Part shown: one piece after another, positions 1 to 9,869 of the stretch | Layout: each line of letters starts with the position of its first letter | Position numbering within the stretch: position 1 is the first letter of the stretch | Source of the DNA: Balneolales bacterium | Lineage (GTDB): Bacteria; Bacteroidota; Rhodothermia; Balneolales; Natronogracilivirgulaceae | NCBI GenBank assembly: GCA_007134845.1 | Contig: SLKA01000006.1 | Span: forward strand, 22,599-86,598 | Length of the DNA stretch: 64,000 nucleotides | Direction: 5' to 3' | Position numbers and translations under genes: made by a program | The notes under the pieces: model-generated | Told to the model about the DNA's origin: nothing | Databases searched by the model: none | What the model saw: the letters and a program-made list of their open reading frames with translations, nothing else

Positions 1-376
1 CAGGCGGCCAATCTGCCCCTGGCTATCTTTGTGGAAAACCACTGTATGGGTGAATCCACCGGAGTTCATTTATTGATTTACACCGGAACAGATCTGCAAG
101 AACAAGCACATTCCCCGAAATAAATTCTTTGCCGGCCTGGCTGCTTACTCGTTCTTCCCAAAAAATCCGCTATAAAATATGATCCTGCGCTTTCCAGTCA
201 ATTGGCGATATTTTAGAATCGAACTCAGGTAAAAATATTTGCTTTCATTTTCATTAATTACCCAGCATGTACTGGGCATTTACAGATGATGTACGTTACC
301 CGCTTTTATATAGAGAGTGCCTTGCTTATATTCTCGTATTGCGCTTATTCCCGATATAAGTAACCACCACATAGAT

Positions 377-682
377 ATGGCTACTGAATCGATCTCACTG
401 GACTACCGCAAGCTGGATAATCTCATTCATTCGCGAATCCGGCTTGCACTAATGTCTGTGTTGACAAGGGTTGATGATATCAGTTTTAATGAACTGAAGA
501 AAGCCCTTAATGCTACCGATGGCAACCTGAGTACTCATCTGACAAAACTTGTGGATGCCGGTTATGTTTCCGTTGAGAAAACAACTAATAACAACAAAAC
601 CGAATCACGCTACCGTGTCACCCAGAAGGGCCTCTCCGCATTCGCCGGCTATATTGTTGACCTGGCGCCGTTCATTGGGTAA
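377..682 (+). CDS. winged-helix (MarR/ArsR-like) transcriptional regulator
   Basis: ORF 317..682; likely start at internal ATG 377 (MATESISLDYRKLDNLIHSRIRLALMSVL). ALNATDGNLSTHLTKLVDAGYVSVEK is a typical wHTH recognition region. Confidence 0.8.
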   Translation: MATESISLDYRKLDNLIHSRIRLALMSVLTRVDDISFNELKKALNATDGNLSTHLTKLVDAGYVSVEKTTNNNKTESRYRVTQKGLSAFAGYIVDLAPFIG

Positions 683-693
683 TACCTCCATGA

Positions 694-722
694 TTGCCGT
701 CCGGATTTCTCCGGAACGGCAA
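694..722. terminator. hairpin between convergent regulator and gdhA genes
   Basis: TTGCCGTCCGG...CCGGAACGGCAA stem with one bulge, followed by a T-rich stretch at 732-738. Confidence 0.5.
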
Positions 723-756
723 TGAAAAAGCCCTTTTTTCTCAAAGCACAGACATC

Positions 757-2160
757 CTAAGGAAATATTCCCATTTGCTGATACGATATGGCCACTTTCT
801 TGATCGCACTGATATAGGCTGCCGTCCGCAGGTCTGTCTTGTGTTTTCTGGCCGTTTCGTGTAACATATGATACGCCATTACCATGGTGTCTTCGAGACC
901 GGAATCCACTATATCCCACTCTTCCGGACCCTTTTCTATCCTTTTAACATCGTGTTCACTGAACTGCTCGCCGGTCAGACCCTCTATGGCATCGAGAAGC
1001 CGCGACATGGCGTTCTCCTCATATCGGCGGTCCATGCGGCCAAACCGGATGTGCGACAGGTTCTTGATCCATTCGAAATAGGATACCGTCACACCGCCTG
1101 CATTCAGATAGATATCGGGGATAATCAGAATGTTACGTTCCAGCAGGATGGGATCCGCCTCGCTTGTAAGCGGTCCGTTAGCCCCCTCGCCAATGATCTT
1201 TGCGTTCACTCTTCCGGCATTTTCAGCGGTGATCTGATTTTCAAGCGCTGCGGGGATGAGGATATCGCATTCCATTTCCAGCATGCTGGCCGATTCCTCG
1301 ATGAACCTGCCATCGGGATATTCACGAACCGAACCTGTTTCACGGATGTGTTCACGGAGCTTTTCAATATCAATACCTTCCTCATCATAGATGCCTCCGT
1401 GCACTTCGGCAACCCCGATGATGACCGCTCCCGCCTCCCTTAGATAATGAGCGGAGTAGTAACCCACATTGCCAAGACCCTGCACAATGACTTTCTTGCC
1501 CTCCAATCCGGTTGTCAGTCCGAGCGCCTCCATGTCTTCCTTATTCTCGCAGGCTTCTCTGAGGCCGAAATAAATGCCGCGTCCGGTAGCTTCTGTCCGG
1601 CCACTGATTCCACCCTGTTCAATCGGCTTGCCGGTCACACAGCCCTCGCTGTCGACCGAATCGGCCATACTCTGATAGGTGTCCAGAATCCATGCCATTT
1701 CTCTGCTGGACGACCCATAATCCGGTGCCGGCACATCAAGGCCCGGCCCAATAAAGTTTTTCTTGATCAACTCAAAGGTATAACGGCGGGTTACCCGCTC
1801 TATCTCGGCAGCGGAGTATTTTGACGGATTGATGCGGATGCCGCCCTTCGCCCCGCCAAAAGGCACCGAAACAACCGCACACTTGTACGTCATCAGTGCC
1901 GCAAGTGCCGTTACTTCGTCCTCGTTGACTTCCAGTGCATAGCGGATTCCACCCTTTGTTGGCATCTTGTGGACGCTGTGCGCCGAACGCCAGCCATGAA
2001 TCACCTCAACACTGCCGTCGTCTTTGCGCAGTGGAAACGATATATGATAAGTGCTGTTGCACGCCTTGATCTGTGCGAGCAGGCCTTTTTCGATGGAAAG
2101 GTACCCTGCTGCCCGGTTGAAATTTTTATTTACCTGTTTGAAAAATTGATAAGCAGCCAT
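757..2160 (-). CDS. gdhA: Glu/Leu/Phe/Val (glutamate) dehydrogenase
   Basis: 467 aa; [25 protein letters not shown] and [12 protein letters not shown] Rossmann motifs. Confidence 0.93.
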   Translation of the reverse strand: MAAYQFFKQVNKNFNRAAGYLSIEKGLLAQIKACNSTYHISFPLRKDDGSVEVIHGWRSAHSVHKMPTKGGIRYALEVNEDEVTALAALMTYKCAVVSVPFGGAKGGIRINPSKYSAAEIERVTRRYTFELIKKNFIGPGLDVPAPDYGSSSREMAWILDTYQSMADSVDSEGCVTGKPIEQGGISGRTEATGRGIYFGLREACENKEDMEALGLTTGLEGKKVIVQGLGNVGYYSAHYLREAGAVIIGVAEVHGGIYDEEGIDIEKLREHIRETGSVREYPDGRFIEESASMLEMECDILIPAALENQITAENAGRVNAKIIGEGANGPLTSEADPILLERNILIIPDIYLNAGGVTVSYFEWIKNLSHIRFGRMDRRYEENAMSRLLDAIEGLTGEQFSEHDVKRIEKGPEEWDIVDSGLEDTMVMAYHMLHETARKHKTDLRTAAYISAIKKVAISYQQMGIFP

Positions 2161-2271
2161 AATGCAATAGTATTAAAAGGGTTATTGGTAGCCTGGAAGA
2201 AAAATGAAATAATTTACATAGTCAGGATATAAAGTGATTGTCAGGAAATTATGAAGGAAAAGCGGGAGGCA

Positions 2272-2811
2272 TCATGGCACCAGGGGTACATGAAATACCT
2301 CTTCCCAGGTTTCGGGCGGACCCGATACCCGAACCAGATGAATTTTATCCGGGATGAAGACCAGGTCAAACCGTTTTCCTACCCGTTCGATAATCTGTTT
2401 CTTTTCGCCTGGGTCCAATTTTTTGTACATCAGGCTTATATGCGGCATATAGGAATTGTGTTCCAGTCGAAATTCTCTGAGGCATTGTTCTCGCAATGCA
2501 AGCAGCGCATCATTGGGGGCGATGCGCACAAAAATGGACCGGTACAATACATCCTCAAAATCCGTCTCCTTCAGATACAGGGTCATCGGCTCACTTCCTT
2601 CCGTTGCTTTTTCCAGCTGTCGGCGAAGAGTGTCGGTTGACCCGTTGATACCACTTGCAACTGTTATGTGCGGTTCGAATTCAGGAGCGTCATATTCGCC
2701 GGCCAGGCTGTTTATGGTCCTTTTCAGGATATCATAAACCTCGCTCTCCGGCTTCAGCCAGAGTGCATATTCCCCGCTATCCCTGTTATGCGCTTTCTTA
2801 TGCAGACTCAT
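2272..2811 (-). CDS. 2'-5' RNA ligase / cyclic phosphodiesterase family protein
   Basis: Two HxT/S-type motifs (FEPHITVAS, MPHISLMY) of the 2H phosphoesterase superfamily. Confidence 0.8.
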   Translation of the reverse strand: MSLHKKAHNRDSGEYALWLKPESEVYDILKRTINSLAGEYDAPEFEPHITVASGINGSTDTLRRQLEKATEGSEPMTLYLKETDFEDVLYRSIFVRIAPNDALLALREQCLREFRLEHNSYMPHISLMYKKLDPGEKKQIIERVGKRFDLVFIPDKIHLVRVSGPPETWEEVFHVPLVP

Positions 2812-2886
2812 CCTGTGTTACACTGAAACGTTTGTTCATGCAAGCTGTTCAGGTCTAATCTCTTGATAACGTCAATGGAAGTCAAC

Positions 2887-3510
2887 TTATAAATTCAGGC
2901 TTTTTTTTCTCAATTCTCCGGTTTTGATAACCATATTGGTTGATCCGATGCCGCAGCTCAGGATGGTGCGCAGGGCCTCATCAACCGGCACATCCACAAC
3001 ATGGACGCGTTCTCCCTGCAAATGATAGATATTTCCGGAGGTTGGATTCGGTGCCGTGGGAATAAAAACCGTATAACTTCCGTCGGGATGCTCGTCGGTG
3101 ACAAAGGCCGTCATCATCGTTTCGCTGGAAAAAGGGCGGACAAGAGCAACCGCAGAAAACGGGGAACGGCTTCTCCCAAAAAACATCATTACCGTCTCCT
3201 TGATCATACTGTAACCCGGAGCATGACGCAGTGTGGCATTTTCCACACCTCTGAAAATGAGGTTCCCCATGTGCGTTTTCACAAATACGCCGATGAGAAA
3301 GCAGCCTATTAATATCGATGAAATAACTATCACGTCTGCAAGCAGCTGCTGCAGCGGGGTTTTCTCAACCAGCAGCGAGGTAACCGGATAAATCATATCG
3401 GTCATGACACGGTACAGCCACCGAACCACCAGGAAAAACACCAGCATTGGCATCAATACCACCAGGCCTCCGAACATCGAGGTACGAATGAAATTGTTGA
3501 ACTTGTTCAT
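2887..3510 (-). CDS. DUF502 family membrane protein
   Basis: 207 aa; two N-terminal TM segments and VFIPTAPNPTSG motif typical of DUF502. Confidence 0.85.
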   Translation of the reverse strand: MNKFNNFIRTSMFGGLVVLMPMLVFFLVVRWLYRVMTDMIYPVTSLLVEKTPLQQLLADVIVISSILIGCFLIGVFVKTHMGNLIFRGVENATLRHAPGYSMIKETVMMFFGRSRSPFSAVALVRPFSSETMMTAFVTDEHPDGSYTVFIPTAPNPTSGNIYHLQGERVHVVDVPVDEALRTILSCGIGSTNMVIKTGELRKKSLNL

Positions 3511-3806
3511 TGCTTAATCATATGCTTAAAGGGAATCGGGTCAAACCTGTAATTGCGACAGTGTAAAGTTGTAAACTTAACGGATATGCATAAGATTGCA
3601 ATACACCCGTGTTAAAAATTAAATTTTTCTTTGCTGCTCACTCATCCCGTTGTACAGCCGTAACTGGATGAAAAAAGATAAAAACAAGGCGGATAAATAA
3701 TACCGGATGAACCTTGCGTTGCGTCATAATTTAAACCCTTTGCAGAATTGCAAATCTGCCCGTCTGCGGATATCTTGCACTTTCCTTTCGATAGTTACGA
3801 AGCCGG

Positions 3807-5531
3807 ATGACCAACGCACAAAACCAAACCGATATCCATACAGAGAACCATTCAAACTCGCAGGATGAGGAACGGATCGGTTCAGTAAATAAAACCGGCT
3901 TTGATCCTCTTGCACCCTACAAAGGTGTCGTGCGGCGATTTTTTCAAATTCATCGGCATGTAACCGGTTTGTTCATGGGCGGTATTATCGCCTATGTCGG
4001 CTCACTGTCCAAGGAGCGAAAAAAAGGCCTTCGCTCTTTTCCGTCACGATTCACAGCATTCCTGATACGTCCGTTTGTCAAACGAGAGCTTCGAAACCTG
4101 CCATTTCCCGTGCAACTTCGGCGGCGCCTTGAGCTTTTGGGCCCAACCTATATCAAGCTCGGACAAATCCTCTCGCTCAGGGAGGATATCCTCCCGAAAG
4201 TGGTTACCAGCGAGCTGAAGAACCTGCTCTACAATCTCCCGCAAGTCCCATTTGAAAGCATCCGGGAGATAATTGAACATAATCTTCGGGGAAAACTTGA
4301 AGATATCTTCATCTCAGTTGACGAGTATCCTCTCGGATCGGCATCTATTGCGCAGACTCACAAGGCTGTTACCCTCGACGGAAAAGTTGTCGTCCTCAAG
4401 GTGATCAAACCGGGTATCCGGGATACCGTGGAGACGGATATCATTCTGCTTCGATGGCTCGGACATTTTCTGAACTGGACCATCCCCCAGTACCAGCCAC
4501 GGCGACTCATTCGTGAATTCGGTTCCTATACCATCAAGGAAGTTGATTTGGAAAACGAAGCGGATAACGCTGAAAGCTTCAAGGCCAACTTTAGCGATTT
4601 GAATTACATCCTGTTTCCGGAAATCTACAGGGAGTACAGTACACGAGATGTGTTGTGCATGGAGTTTATGGATGGTATCAGGCCGGATTCCAAAGAGCTT
4701 GCCAATGCTTCTGTTGATAGAAAAAACAAGATTATCGACCGAGGTGCCGAAGCGATCATTCGCATGCTGTACAAGGACGGTTTCTTTCACGCCGACCTTC
4801 ACCCCGGCAACCTTATGGTCATGAGTGATAATAAAATCGGCTTCATCGACCTGGGCATGGTCGGGCGTTTTGAGGACCGGACGCGCCGCCGCATGCTCTA
4901 CTATTTCCACTCCCTGGTATCCGGCGATATTGAGGGTGCCACCCGAAACCTCACCGCCATGGCGCGGATTGGTAAAAACGGAGATCCAAATGGATTCCGA
5001 CGTTCTGTATCTGATCTGTTGCGGCGGTTTTACCAACATGCCTCCTATGGTGATTTCAGTCTCGGACAGCTGATCGTCAACTCCCTGGCCATTGGCGGAC
5101 GCCATCGCGTCTTTTTCCCTGTTGAAATGACACTCATGACCAAGGCGCTTATTACCTACGAAGGTGTCGGAAAGATGATGAACCCAAAAATTGACATACC
5201 GTCCGTTTCCAGAAAATATGCCCTGAAAATATTCCAGGATCAATTCCATCCCGCTTCTATCGCCAATGAGCTTTGGCGCGGAACTCCCGAGTTGATCGAT
5301 GTGATCATGAGGCTTCCGAGAATAACCGCCGACACCCTCAATCACCTTGAAGATACGCTTAACGACCGGACTCCAAAGCCCGATTCAATTCAAAACCTGG
5401 GCGGAAATATCATGAGCGGTGCTTTCATACTCGCAGGAACGCTGGCGGTTGTGCAGGACGGACCCTGGCCGCTGTGGGCCGTACTGTTTATCATTGGATT
5501 TCTTTTCTATCTGTTCAATAAAAGGCCATGA
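3807..5531 (+). CDS. ABC1/UbiB-family atypical kinase
   Basis: LGPTYIKLGQILSLREDILP, ASIAQTHKA, FHADLHPGNL, GFIDLGMVG motifs; C-terminal TM. Confidence 0.92.
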   Translation: MTNAQNQTDIHTENHSNSQDEERIGSVNKTGFDPLAPYKGVVRRFFQIHRHVTGLFMGGIIAYVGSLSKERKKGLRSFPSRFTAFLIRPFVKRELRNLPFPVQLRRRLELLGPTYIKLGQILSLREDILPKVVTSELKNLLYNLPQVPFESIREIIEHNLRGKLEDIFISVDEYPLGSASIAQTHKAVTLDGKVVVLKVIKPGIRDTVETDIILLRWLGHFLNWTIPQYQPRRLIREFGSYTIKEVDLENEADNAESFKANFSDLNYILFPEIYREYSTRDVLCMEFMDGIRPDSKELANASVDRKNKIIDRGAEAIIRMLYKDGFFHADLHPGNLMVMSDNKIGFIDLGMVGRFEDRTRRRMLYYFHSLVSGDIEGATRNLTAMARIGKNGDPNGFRRSVSDLLRRFYQHASYGDFSLGQLIVNSLAIGGRHRVFFPVEMTLMTKALITYEGVGKMMNPKIDIPSVSRKYALKIFQDQFHPASIANELWRGTPELIDVIMRLPRITADTLNHLEDTLNDRTPKPDSIQNLGGNIMSGAFILAGTLAVVQDGPWPLWAVLFIIGFLFYLFNKRP

Positions 5532-6706
5532 TATCCAGACCTCGCTACTCCAATATCACTGCCGATGAGGATCCTGTCGACTTCGAGTATCTCGAGAGCT
5601 TCTACAGGGAAGTCTCTTCATGGATCATAACATATTATTACCGCGCCTCTCTCTACGGATTTAAACATATTCCCGGAAAAGGACCTGTCATCCTGGCCTC
5701 AAACCACAGCGGCAACGCATTTCCACATGATTCCTTTGTACTTGATCAGCTATTGTGGCAAAGCGGCGGATTCGGAGAAGAGGCAAAGATCAAGCCGCTT
5801 TACTCACCAAAGCTTGCAATTAACTGGTGGATGAGGCCTTTCGGACTCGACAACTGGTGGCGCAAATTCGGGGCTGTTGACCAGACCTATATCAATTTTG
5901 ACCGGACGCTGGCCCGGGGAAGCCGGGTCATCTACTATCCCGAGGGGATTCCGGGCATCGGCAAGGGCTTCAACCGCAGATATCAGCTTCAGCGCTTTCA
6001 ACCCAGTTTTGTTAAACTTGCAGCGCGTTATAATGTTCCAATACTGCCTGTTTACGGCATCAATGCTGAGTGGATCAACCCCGCCAACCTCACATTCCGG
6101 TGGATAGATGCTCTGAGCAGCCGGCTGCTCGGCATTCCTTTCCTGCCGGTTCCACTGTTTATTGTGGCGATTATCTTTCCGTTTTTCTTCTATTTTGGCT
6201 TTCCATGCAATATGAAGTTTTTTATTGGAAAACCCATTTCAGTAAGGGATGGGTTTATCTCTGAAGAAAAAAAATCAGCCGGGGAGCCTGACAGGGAAGA
6301 AGCGGAAATCATTGCGGATAAGATACGGCAAGAGATGCAGAAGGAGCTGGATACTCTCACCAGGAAGTATGGACGGCGTCCTTATGATTTTGCATCCCTA
6401 TTTCGGGCCTTCCGGAATCTGAAGGGCAGAAGATGGCTTACGAGTCCTTTTGGCTGGCCGATCCTCTTTACACGCCACTACCGTGACTACCATGACCGTA
6501 AGGAAAACAGAAATATCCCGAATCGCTGGTTGCGCGACTGGGATCTTATCGGCTATTATCTTCCTTTTGGCTGGATATTCCTGGCACTCTTCCGCAAGCT
6601 GCGAAAGCCGCCCTACGGAAACCGCGGCCTCAGCAAAACGGAAAAAGCCCAAAAGGAGGGAAGCTTTGTCTGGTCAATCGCCCGGGAATCAGACATCGAC
6701 CGCTGA
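5528..6706 (+). CDS. 1-acyl-sn-glycerol-3-phosphate acyltransferase (PlsC-like)
   Basis: ASNHSGNAFPHD (HX4D-like) and YYPEGIPGIGKG motifs; 4-bp overlap with the UbiB gene. Confidence 0.85.
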   Translation: MISRPRYSNITADEDPVDFEYLESFYREVSSWIITYYYRASLYGFKHIPGKGPVILASNHSGNAFPHDSFVLDQLLWQSGGFGEEAKIKPLYSPKLAINWWMRPFGLDNWWRKFGAVDQTYINFDRTLARGSRVIYYPEGIPGIGKGFNRRYQLQRFQPSFVKLAARYNVPILPVYGINAEWINPANLTFRWIDALSSRLLGIPFLPVPLFIVAIIFPFFFYFGFPCNMKFFIGKPISVRDGFISEEKKSAGEPDREEAEIIADKIRQEMQKELDTLTRKYGRRPYDFASLFRAFRNLKGRRWLTSPFGWPILFTRHYRDYHDRKENRNIPNRWLRDWDLIGYYLPFGWIFLALFRKLRKPPYGNRGLSKTEKAQKEGSFVWSIARESDIDR

Positions 6707-6727
6707 TGCCCCTGGAACTGCTCCGGA

Positions 6728-7183
6728 CTATTTGCCGCTTTTACTCGTTTTTCCGGTACTTTTCTTACCTGAACGTGAAGAGGCGGCTTCGTTTTCCTTC
6801 AGTCTGTCAATTTTCTTATTGAGTGCATCCACTTTGTTTGAAAGCTCCTCAATTTCCTTGCGTGTGGGAATGCCCAGCCCTGTGATAATGGATTTGAGGT
6901 TTCTTTCCACACGCTCCTCGGCTTTATCAATGGATTCGCCGACCTTGCTTCCGGTTTTCTCATAACGCTCGGATACCTCATTCCAAAGCTCGTCCATCTG
7001 CTCCTTTCTCTTTTTCTCATATGATGTTCCACGGTCAACAAGTGTGTGGAACAGCTTGCTGCCCTCTTCCTCAACGGCAGACAGCGCACCGAGTCCGGCC
7101 AGCCATATTTCCTTGGCACGCTCGTTCCATTCGTGCTTTTCCTTCTTACCTTTTCCGGTATCCTTTTTCTTTTCGTTACTCAT
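6728..7183 (-). CDS. phasin family / PHA granule-associated protein
   Basis: WLAGLGALSAVEEEGSKLFHTLVDRG phasin motif, coiled coil, basic Lys/Ser tail. Confidence 0.8.
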   Translation of the reverse strand: MSNEKKKDTGKGKKEKHEWNERAKEIWLAGLGALSAVEEEGSKLFHTLVDRGTSYEKKRKEQMDELWNEVSERYEKTGSKVGESIDKAEERVERNLKSIITGLGIPTRKEIEELSNKVDALNKKIDRLKENEAASSRSGKKSTGKTSKSGK

Positions 7184-7216
7184 ATTTCTACCTCTTGGGG
7201 TACTTGGTTTGTGATG

Positions 7217-7621
7217 TTATTTATCCAGTTCTTCAACCTTCTTTTCCAGTTCCTGTACTTTTTTCTTCAGATTTTCAAAATCTTCCCGGCTCAGCCCCTT
7301 CAGCAGACGGGCTTTCCGGTCACTGATCCACTCTTCCATTCCGCTTCGCAAACCATCCCATTGCTGATCAATAAATGATCCGCCCAATCTGACCCATTCG
7401 TGAAGAACTGAAACCGAAGAGGAATCCGACTGCTTGCTCTGATCCATTATGATCTGGCGCAATACCTGTGCGGTATAATCCTCACGGCCGCTTTTATCCG
7501 TAACCTTGATACTTTCCCCGGACCGGATAATCCCGGCCAGGTCGCCAAGAGACACATATTTGCTTTTCTCCACATCATACATTTTGCGGTTGGCATACCG
7601 CTTTATCCATCTTTCTTCCAT
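7217..7621 (-). CDS. phaR: polyhydroxyalkanoate synthesis regulator DNA-binding domain protein (PhaR-like)
   Basis: RWIKRYANRKMYDVEKSKYVSLGDLAGIIRSGESIKVTDKSGREDYT is the PHB/PHA accumulation regulator N-terminal domain. Confidence 0.88.
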   Translation of the reverse strand: MEERWIKRYANRKMYDVEKSKYVSLGDLAGIIRSGESIKVTDKSGREDYTAQVLRQIIMDQSKQSDSSSVSVLHEWVRLGGSFIDQQWDGLRSGMEEWISDRKARLLKGLSREDFENLKKKVQELEKKVEELDK

Positions 7622-7761
7622 AATCGTAACCTTTATAAAAATCTTTGATCAGATAAACGAAAACACCTTTACATAAATAATAACGCATTGCGTCACACTT
7701 TATTATGCGCCGCGTTATAATAGTGTTATTTATGAAAGTGTGATTTCGGTTTTATGGACAT

Positions 7762-7868
7762 TTCAAGTGTTTATAATTTTTGATTCAATAAGTCACATAG
7801 AATGTCCATGACAATTATAATCATGCTCCTGTGTGTCCGGGCTGATGCCCAGTCATGGACATTTCATC
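7762..7868 (+). repeat. copy 1 of dispersed ~100-bp intergenic repeat
   Basis: TTCAAGTGTTTATAATTTTTGATTC...TCACATAGAATGTCCATGACAATTATAATCATGCT..TGTGTGTC...CATGGACATTTCATC; near-identical to 22340..22440. Confidence 0.9.
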
Positions 7869-7885
7869 ATTATTTTTGTCTCTTT

Positions 7886-7910
7886 CACAGGGAATGATAT
7901 ATTCCCTGTG
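7886..7910 (+). promoter_or_regulatory. perfect 10-bp dyad upstream of adk
   Basis: CACAGGGAAT-GATAT-ATTCCCTGTG, 47 bp before the adk start, no T tract. Confidence 0.75.
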
Positions 7911-7957
7911 GAGTATAGAAATCTTCTAACCCTCCCATAAACATTATTAATTAAGCG

Positions 7958-8518
7958 ATGCGAATTATAATATTTGGACCACCAGGTGCCGGAAAAGGCA
8001 CCCAGGCAAAAAAAGTGGCTGAACATTTCGGAATTATTCATCTTTCTACCGGAAAAATGTTCCGCGATGCCATCAACGAAGGTACCGAACTCGGTAAAAT
8101 AGTTAAATTCATCATTGATGAGGGTCAGCTCGTCCCAGACCAGACCGTAGTGGATATGGTGGAAGAAACCATTGCCGGCGAGGAGTACAAGAAGGGGTAC
8201 ATTATTGACGGTTTTCCGCGAACAGTGGAGCAGGCGGTGGCATTTGACAATATGCTGGAACGTCGAAATGAGGCTGTTGATGCATTCATCTCTTTGTATG
8301 CACCGGATGATGAGCTGATTCAGCGGCTTTTAGCACGTGGAGAAGGCAGATCCGACGATACAGAGGAAAAAATAAAGACACGGCTGGAGGTCTATAAGAA
8401 GGAGACCGCCCCGGTTATGGAACACTATCAACAGGCCGGCCTGTTCCGTTCCGTTGATGGTACAGGAACAGTAGACGAGATTTTCCAGCGGATTCTATCG
8501 GCCATGCCCGAAAAATGA
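7958..8518 (+). CDS. adk: adenylate kinase (short form)
   Basis: MRIIIFGPPGAGKGTQAKKVAEHFGIIHLSTGKMFRDAI; YIIDGFPRTVEQA; LID region shortened. Confidence 0.95.
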   Translation: MRIIIFGPPGAGKGTQAKKVAEHFGIIHLSTGKMFRDAINEGTELGKIVKFIIDEGQLVPDQTVVDMVEETIAGEEYKKGYIIDGFPRTVEQAVAFDNMLERRNEAVDAFISLYAPDDELIQRLLARGEGRSDDTEEKIKTRLEVYKKETAPVMEHYQQAGLFRSVDGTGTVDEIFQRILSAMPEK

Positions 8519-9412
8519 CCGGTACCACTCCACACAGTGCGGTGTAACATCCTGAATGGATGCTACGTCGTGAAATACCGCGGCACCTTCACCCAGTACA
8601 AAGAACGGCACGGGGTTTCGTGTGTGGGTTTTAACTGACAAATCTTCCAGGTTCCCGTGATCACTGGTCAGGAGCAAGGTATAGTCATGCTCCGGCTGAT
8701 TGTTTATGAGATGCTGCAGAAATCGATCCAGCCGGACAAGTATTTTTTGGGCGAGCGTTACATCACGGCTATGTCCCGCCTTGTCCGTGAGATAGTATTC
8801 CACCAGAATTATATCATTGCTTTTTGTTGCCGTTATCACCCGGTCAGCTGCCTCATTCTCAGTAATAACAGGAACATCCATGGAAAGGCGCGTCCTCCAT
8901 ACATCCTGGGTCAGTTCCGCTGTTATAGCTCGTTCATCCATAATTTCCTGCACTGAATTAAGTTTTAAACCGGCTTTTACTGTCATGAAAGTAGTGCTTG
9001 ACCAACGATTTGTGGTGGTTGCATAATCAATAAACCGTTGCGGAAACGCATTCATGAAATAACAGACCCCTTTCTCTGCACCAATTTTCTGAAATATGCT
9101 CCTTTCTGCAAGCAGTTCACGAATTGCAGAATGGGGATACGGGCCAAAATGCCTGCCAAGCAACAAAGCGGAGTTGACTCCTGTGAACAGTGTCACCTGT
9201 CCTGTGCCGCTTTGAGGCAACCCGTCCACACCCAGACAGGCATCCACCGGTGAAAAAAAATGATTTCCATTCTGATATGGCCCTGCCTCGCTGGTGAATG
9301 ATTGTCCACCAGCCATCGCAGAAAATGCCGGATAATCATTTAATGCAAACGGGTTGTGACCATTGTCCGCACCAAGCCCGACACCATCGATAAAAATGAA
9401 AACAAGGGCCAT
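8495..9412 (-). CDS. alkaline phosphatase / phosphoglycerate mutase superfamily metalloenzyme
   Basis: FIFIDGVGLG, SGTGQVTLFTGVN, LLLTSDHGNLEDLS metal-binding motifs. Confidence 0.8.
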   Translation of the reverse strand: MALVFIFIDGVGLGADNGHNPFALNDYPAFSAMAGGQSFTSEAGPYQNGNHFFSPVDACLGVDGLPQSGTGQVTLFTGVNSALLLGRHFGPYPHSAIRELLAERSIFQKIGAEKGVCYFMNAFPQRFIDYATTTNRWSSTTFMTVKAGLKLNSVQEIMDERAITAELTQDVWRTRLSMDVPVITENEAADRVITATKSNDIILVEYYLTDKAGHSRDVTLAQKILVRLDRFLQHLINNQPEHDYTLLLTSDHGNLEDLSVKTHTRNPVPFFVLGEGAAVFHDVASIQDVTPHCVEWYRSFFGHGR

Positions 9413-9852
9413 CAGCGCTCAACAATTATCGTTACCGGTCCGTCATTGACCAACGAAACCTCCATTTTGGCAGCAAAAATACCCGTTTTGACTTTGCCCG
9501 GCATCGACTGCTCAAGATGTGCAACCATTTGTTGGTACATCGCTTCTGCCTTTTCTGGTCCGGCCGATGCAATAAAGCTGGGACGCGTTCCTTTTTTAAC
9601 CTCTCCGTAAAGTGTGAATTGTGACACAAGGAGCACCTCACCGTCCACATCTTCTACACTCCGGTTCATTTTACCTTCGTCATCCTCGAAAATCCGCAGA
9701 CGCCGGCATTTATCCGACACCCATCTTAGCTGGTCATCTGTATCATTATTATGCACCGCAATCAGAACAAGCAACCCTTTTCGGATACTGCCCGTTATCC
9801 GCCCATCTACTTTTACTGATGCTTCTGATACCCGCTGTACTACCGCTCTCAT
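9412..9852 (-). CDS. dtd: D-aminoacyl-tRNA deacylase
   Basis: MRAVVQRVSEASVKVDG; VSQFTLYGEVKKGTRPSF; NDGPVTIIVER. Start moved to ATG 9852. Confidence 0.95.
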   Translation of the reverse strand: MRAVVQRVSEASVKVDGRITGSIRKGLLVLIAVHNNDTDDQLRWVSDKCRRLRIFEDDEGKMNRSVEDVDGEVLLVSQFTLYGEVKKGTRPSFIASAGPEKAEAMYQQMVAHLEQSMPGKVKTGIFAAKMEVSLVNDGPVTIIVER

Positions 9853-9869
9853 ATATGTCAGATTTGTTA

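Noticed and set aside
1-123. Open frame from the window edge ending TAA at 123 (QAANLPLAIFVENHCMGESTGVHLLIYTGTDLQEQAHSPK)
   Set aside because: Too short and truncated by the window start to support a CDS call.
868-1443. 191-aa plus-strand ORF
   Set aside because: Antisense shadow of gdhA.
4314-5345. 343-aa minus-strand ORF
   Set aside because: Fully antisense to the well-supported UbiB-family gene; no recognisable domain.
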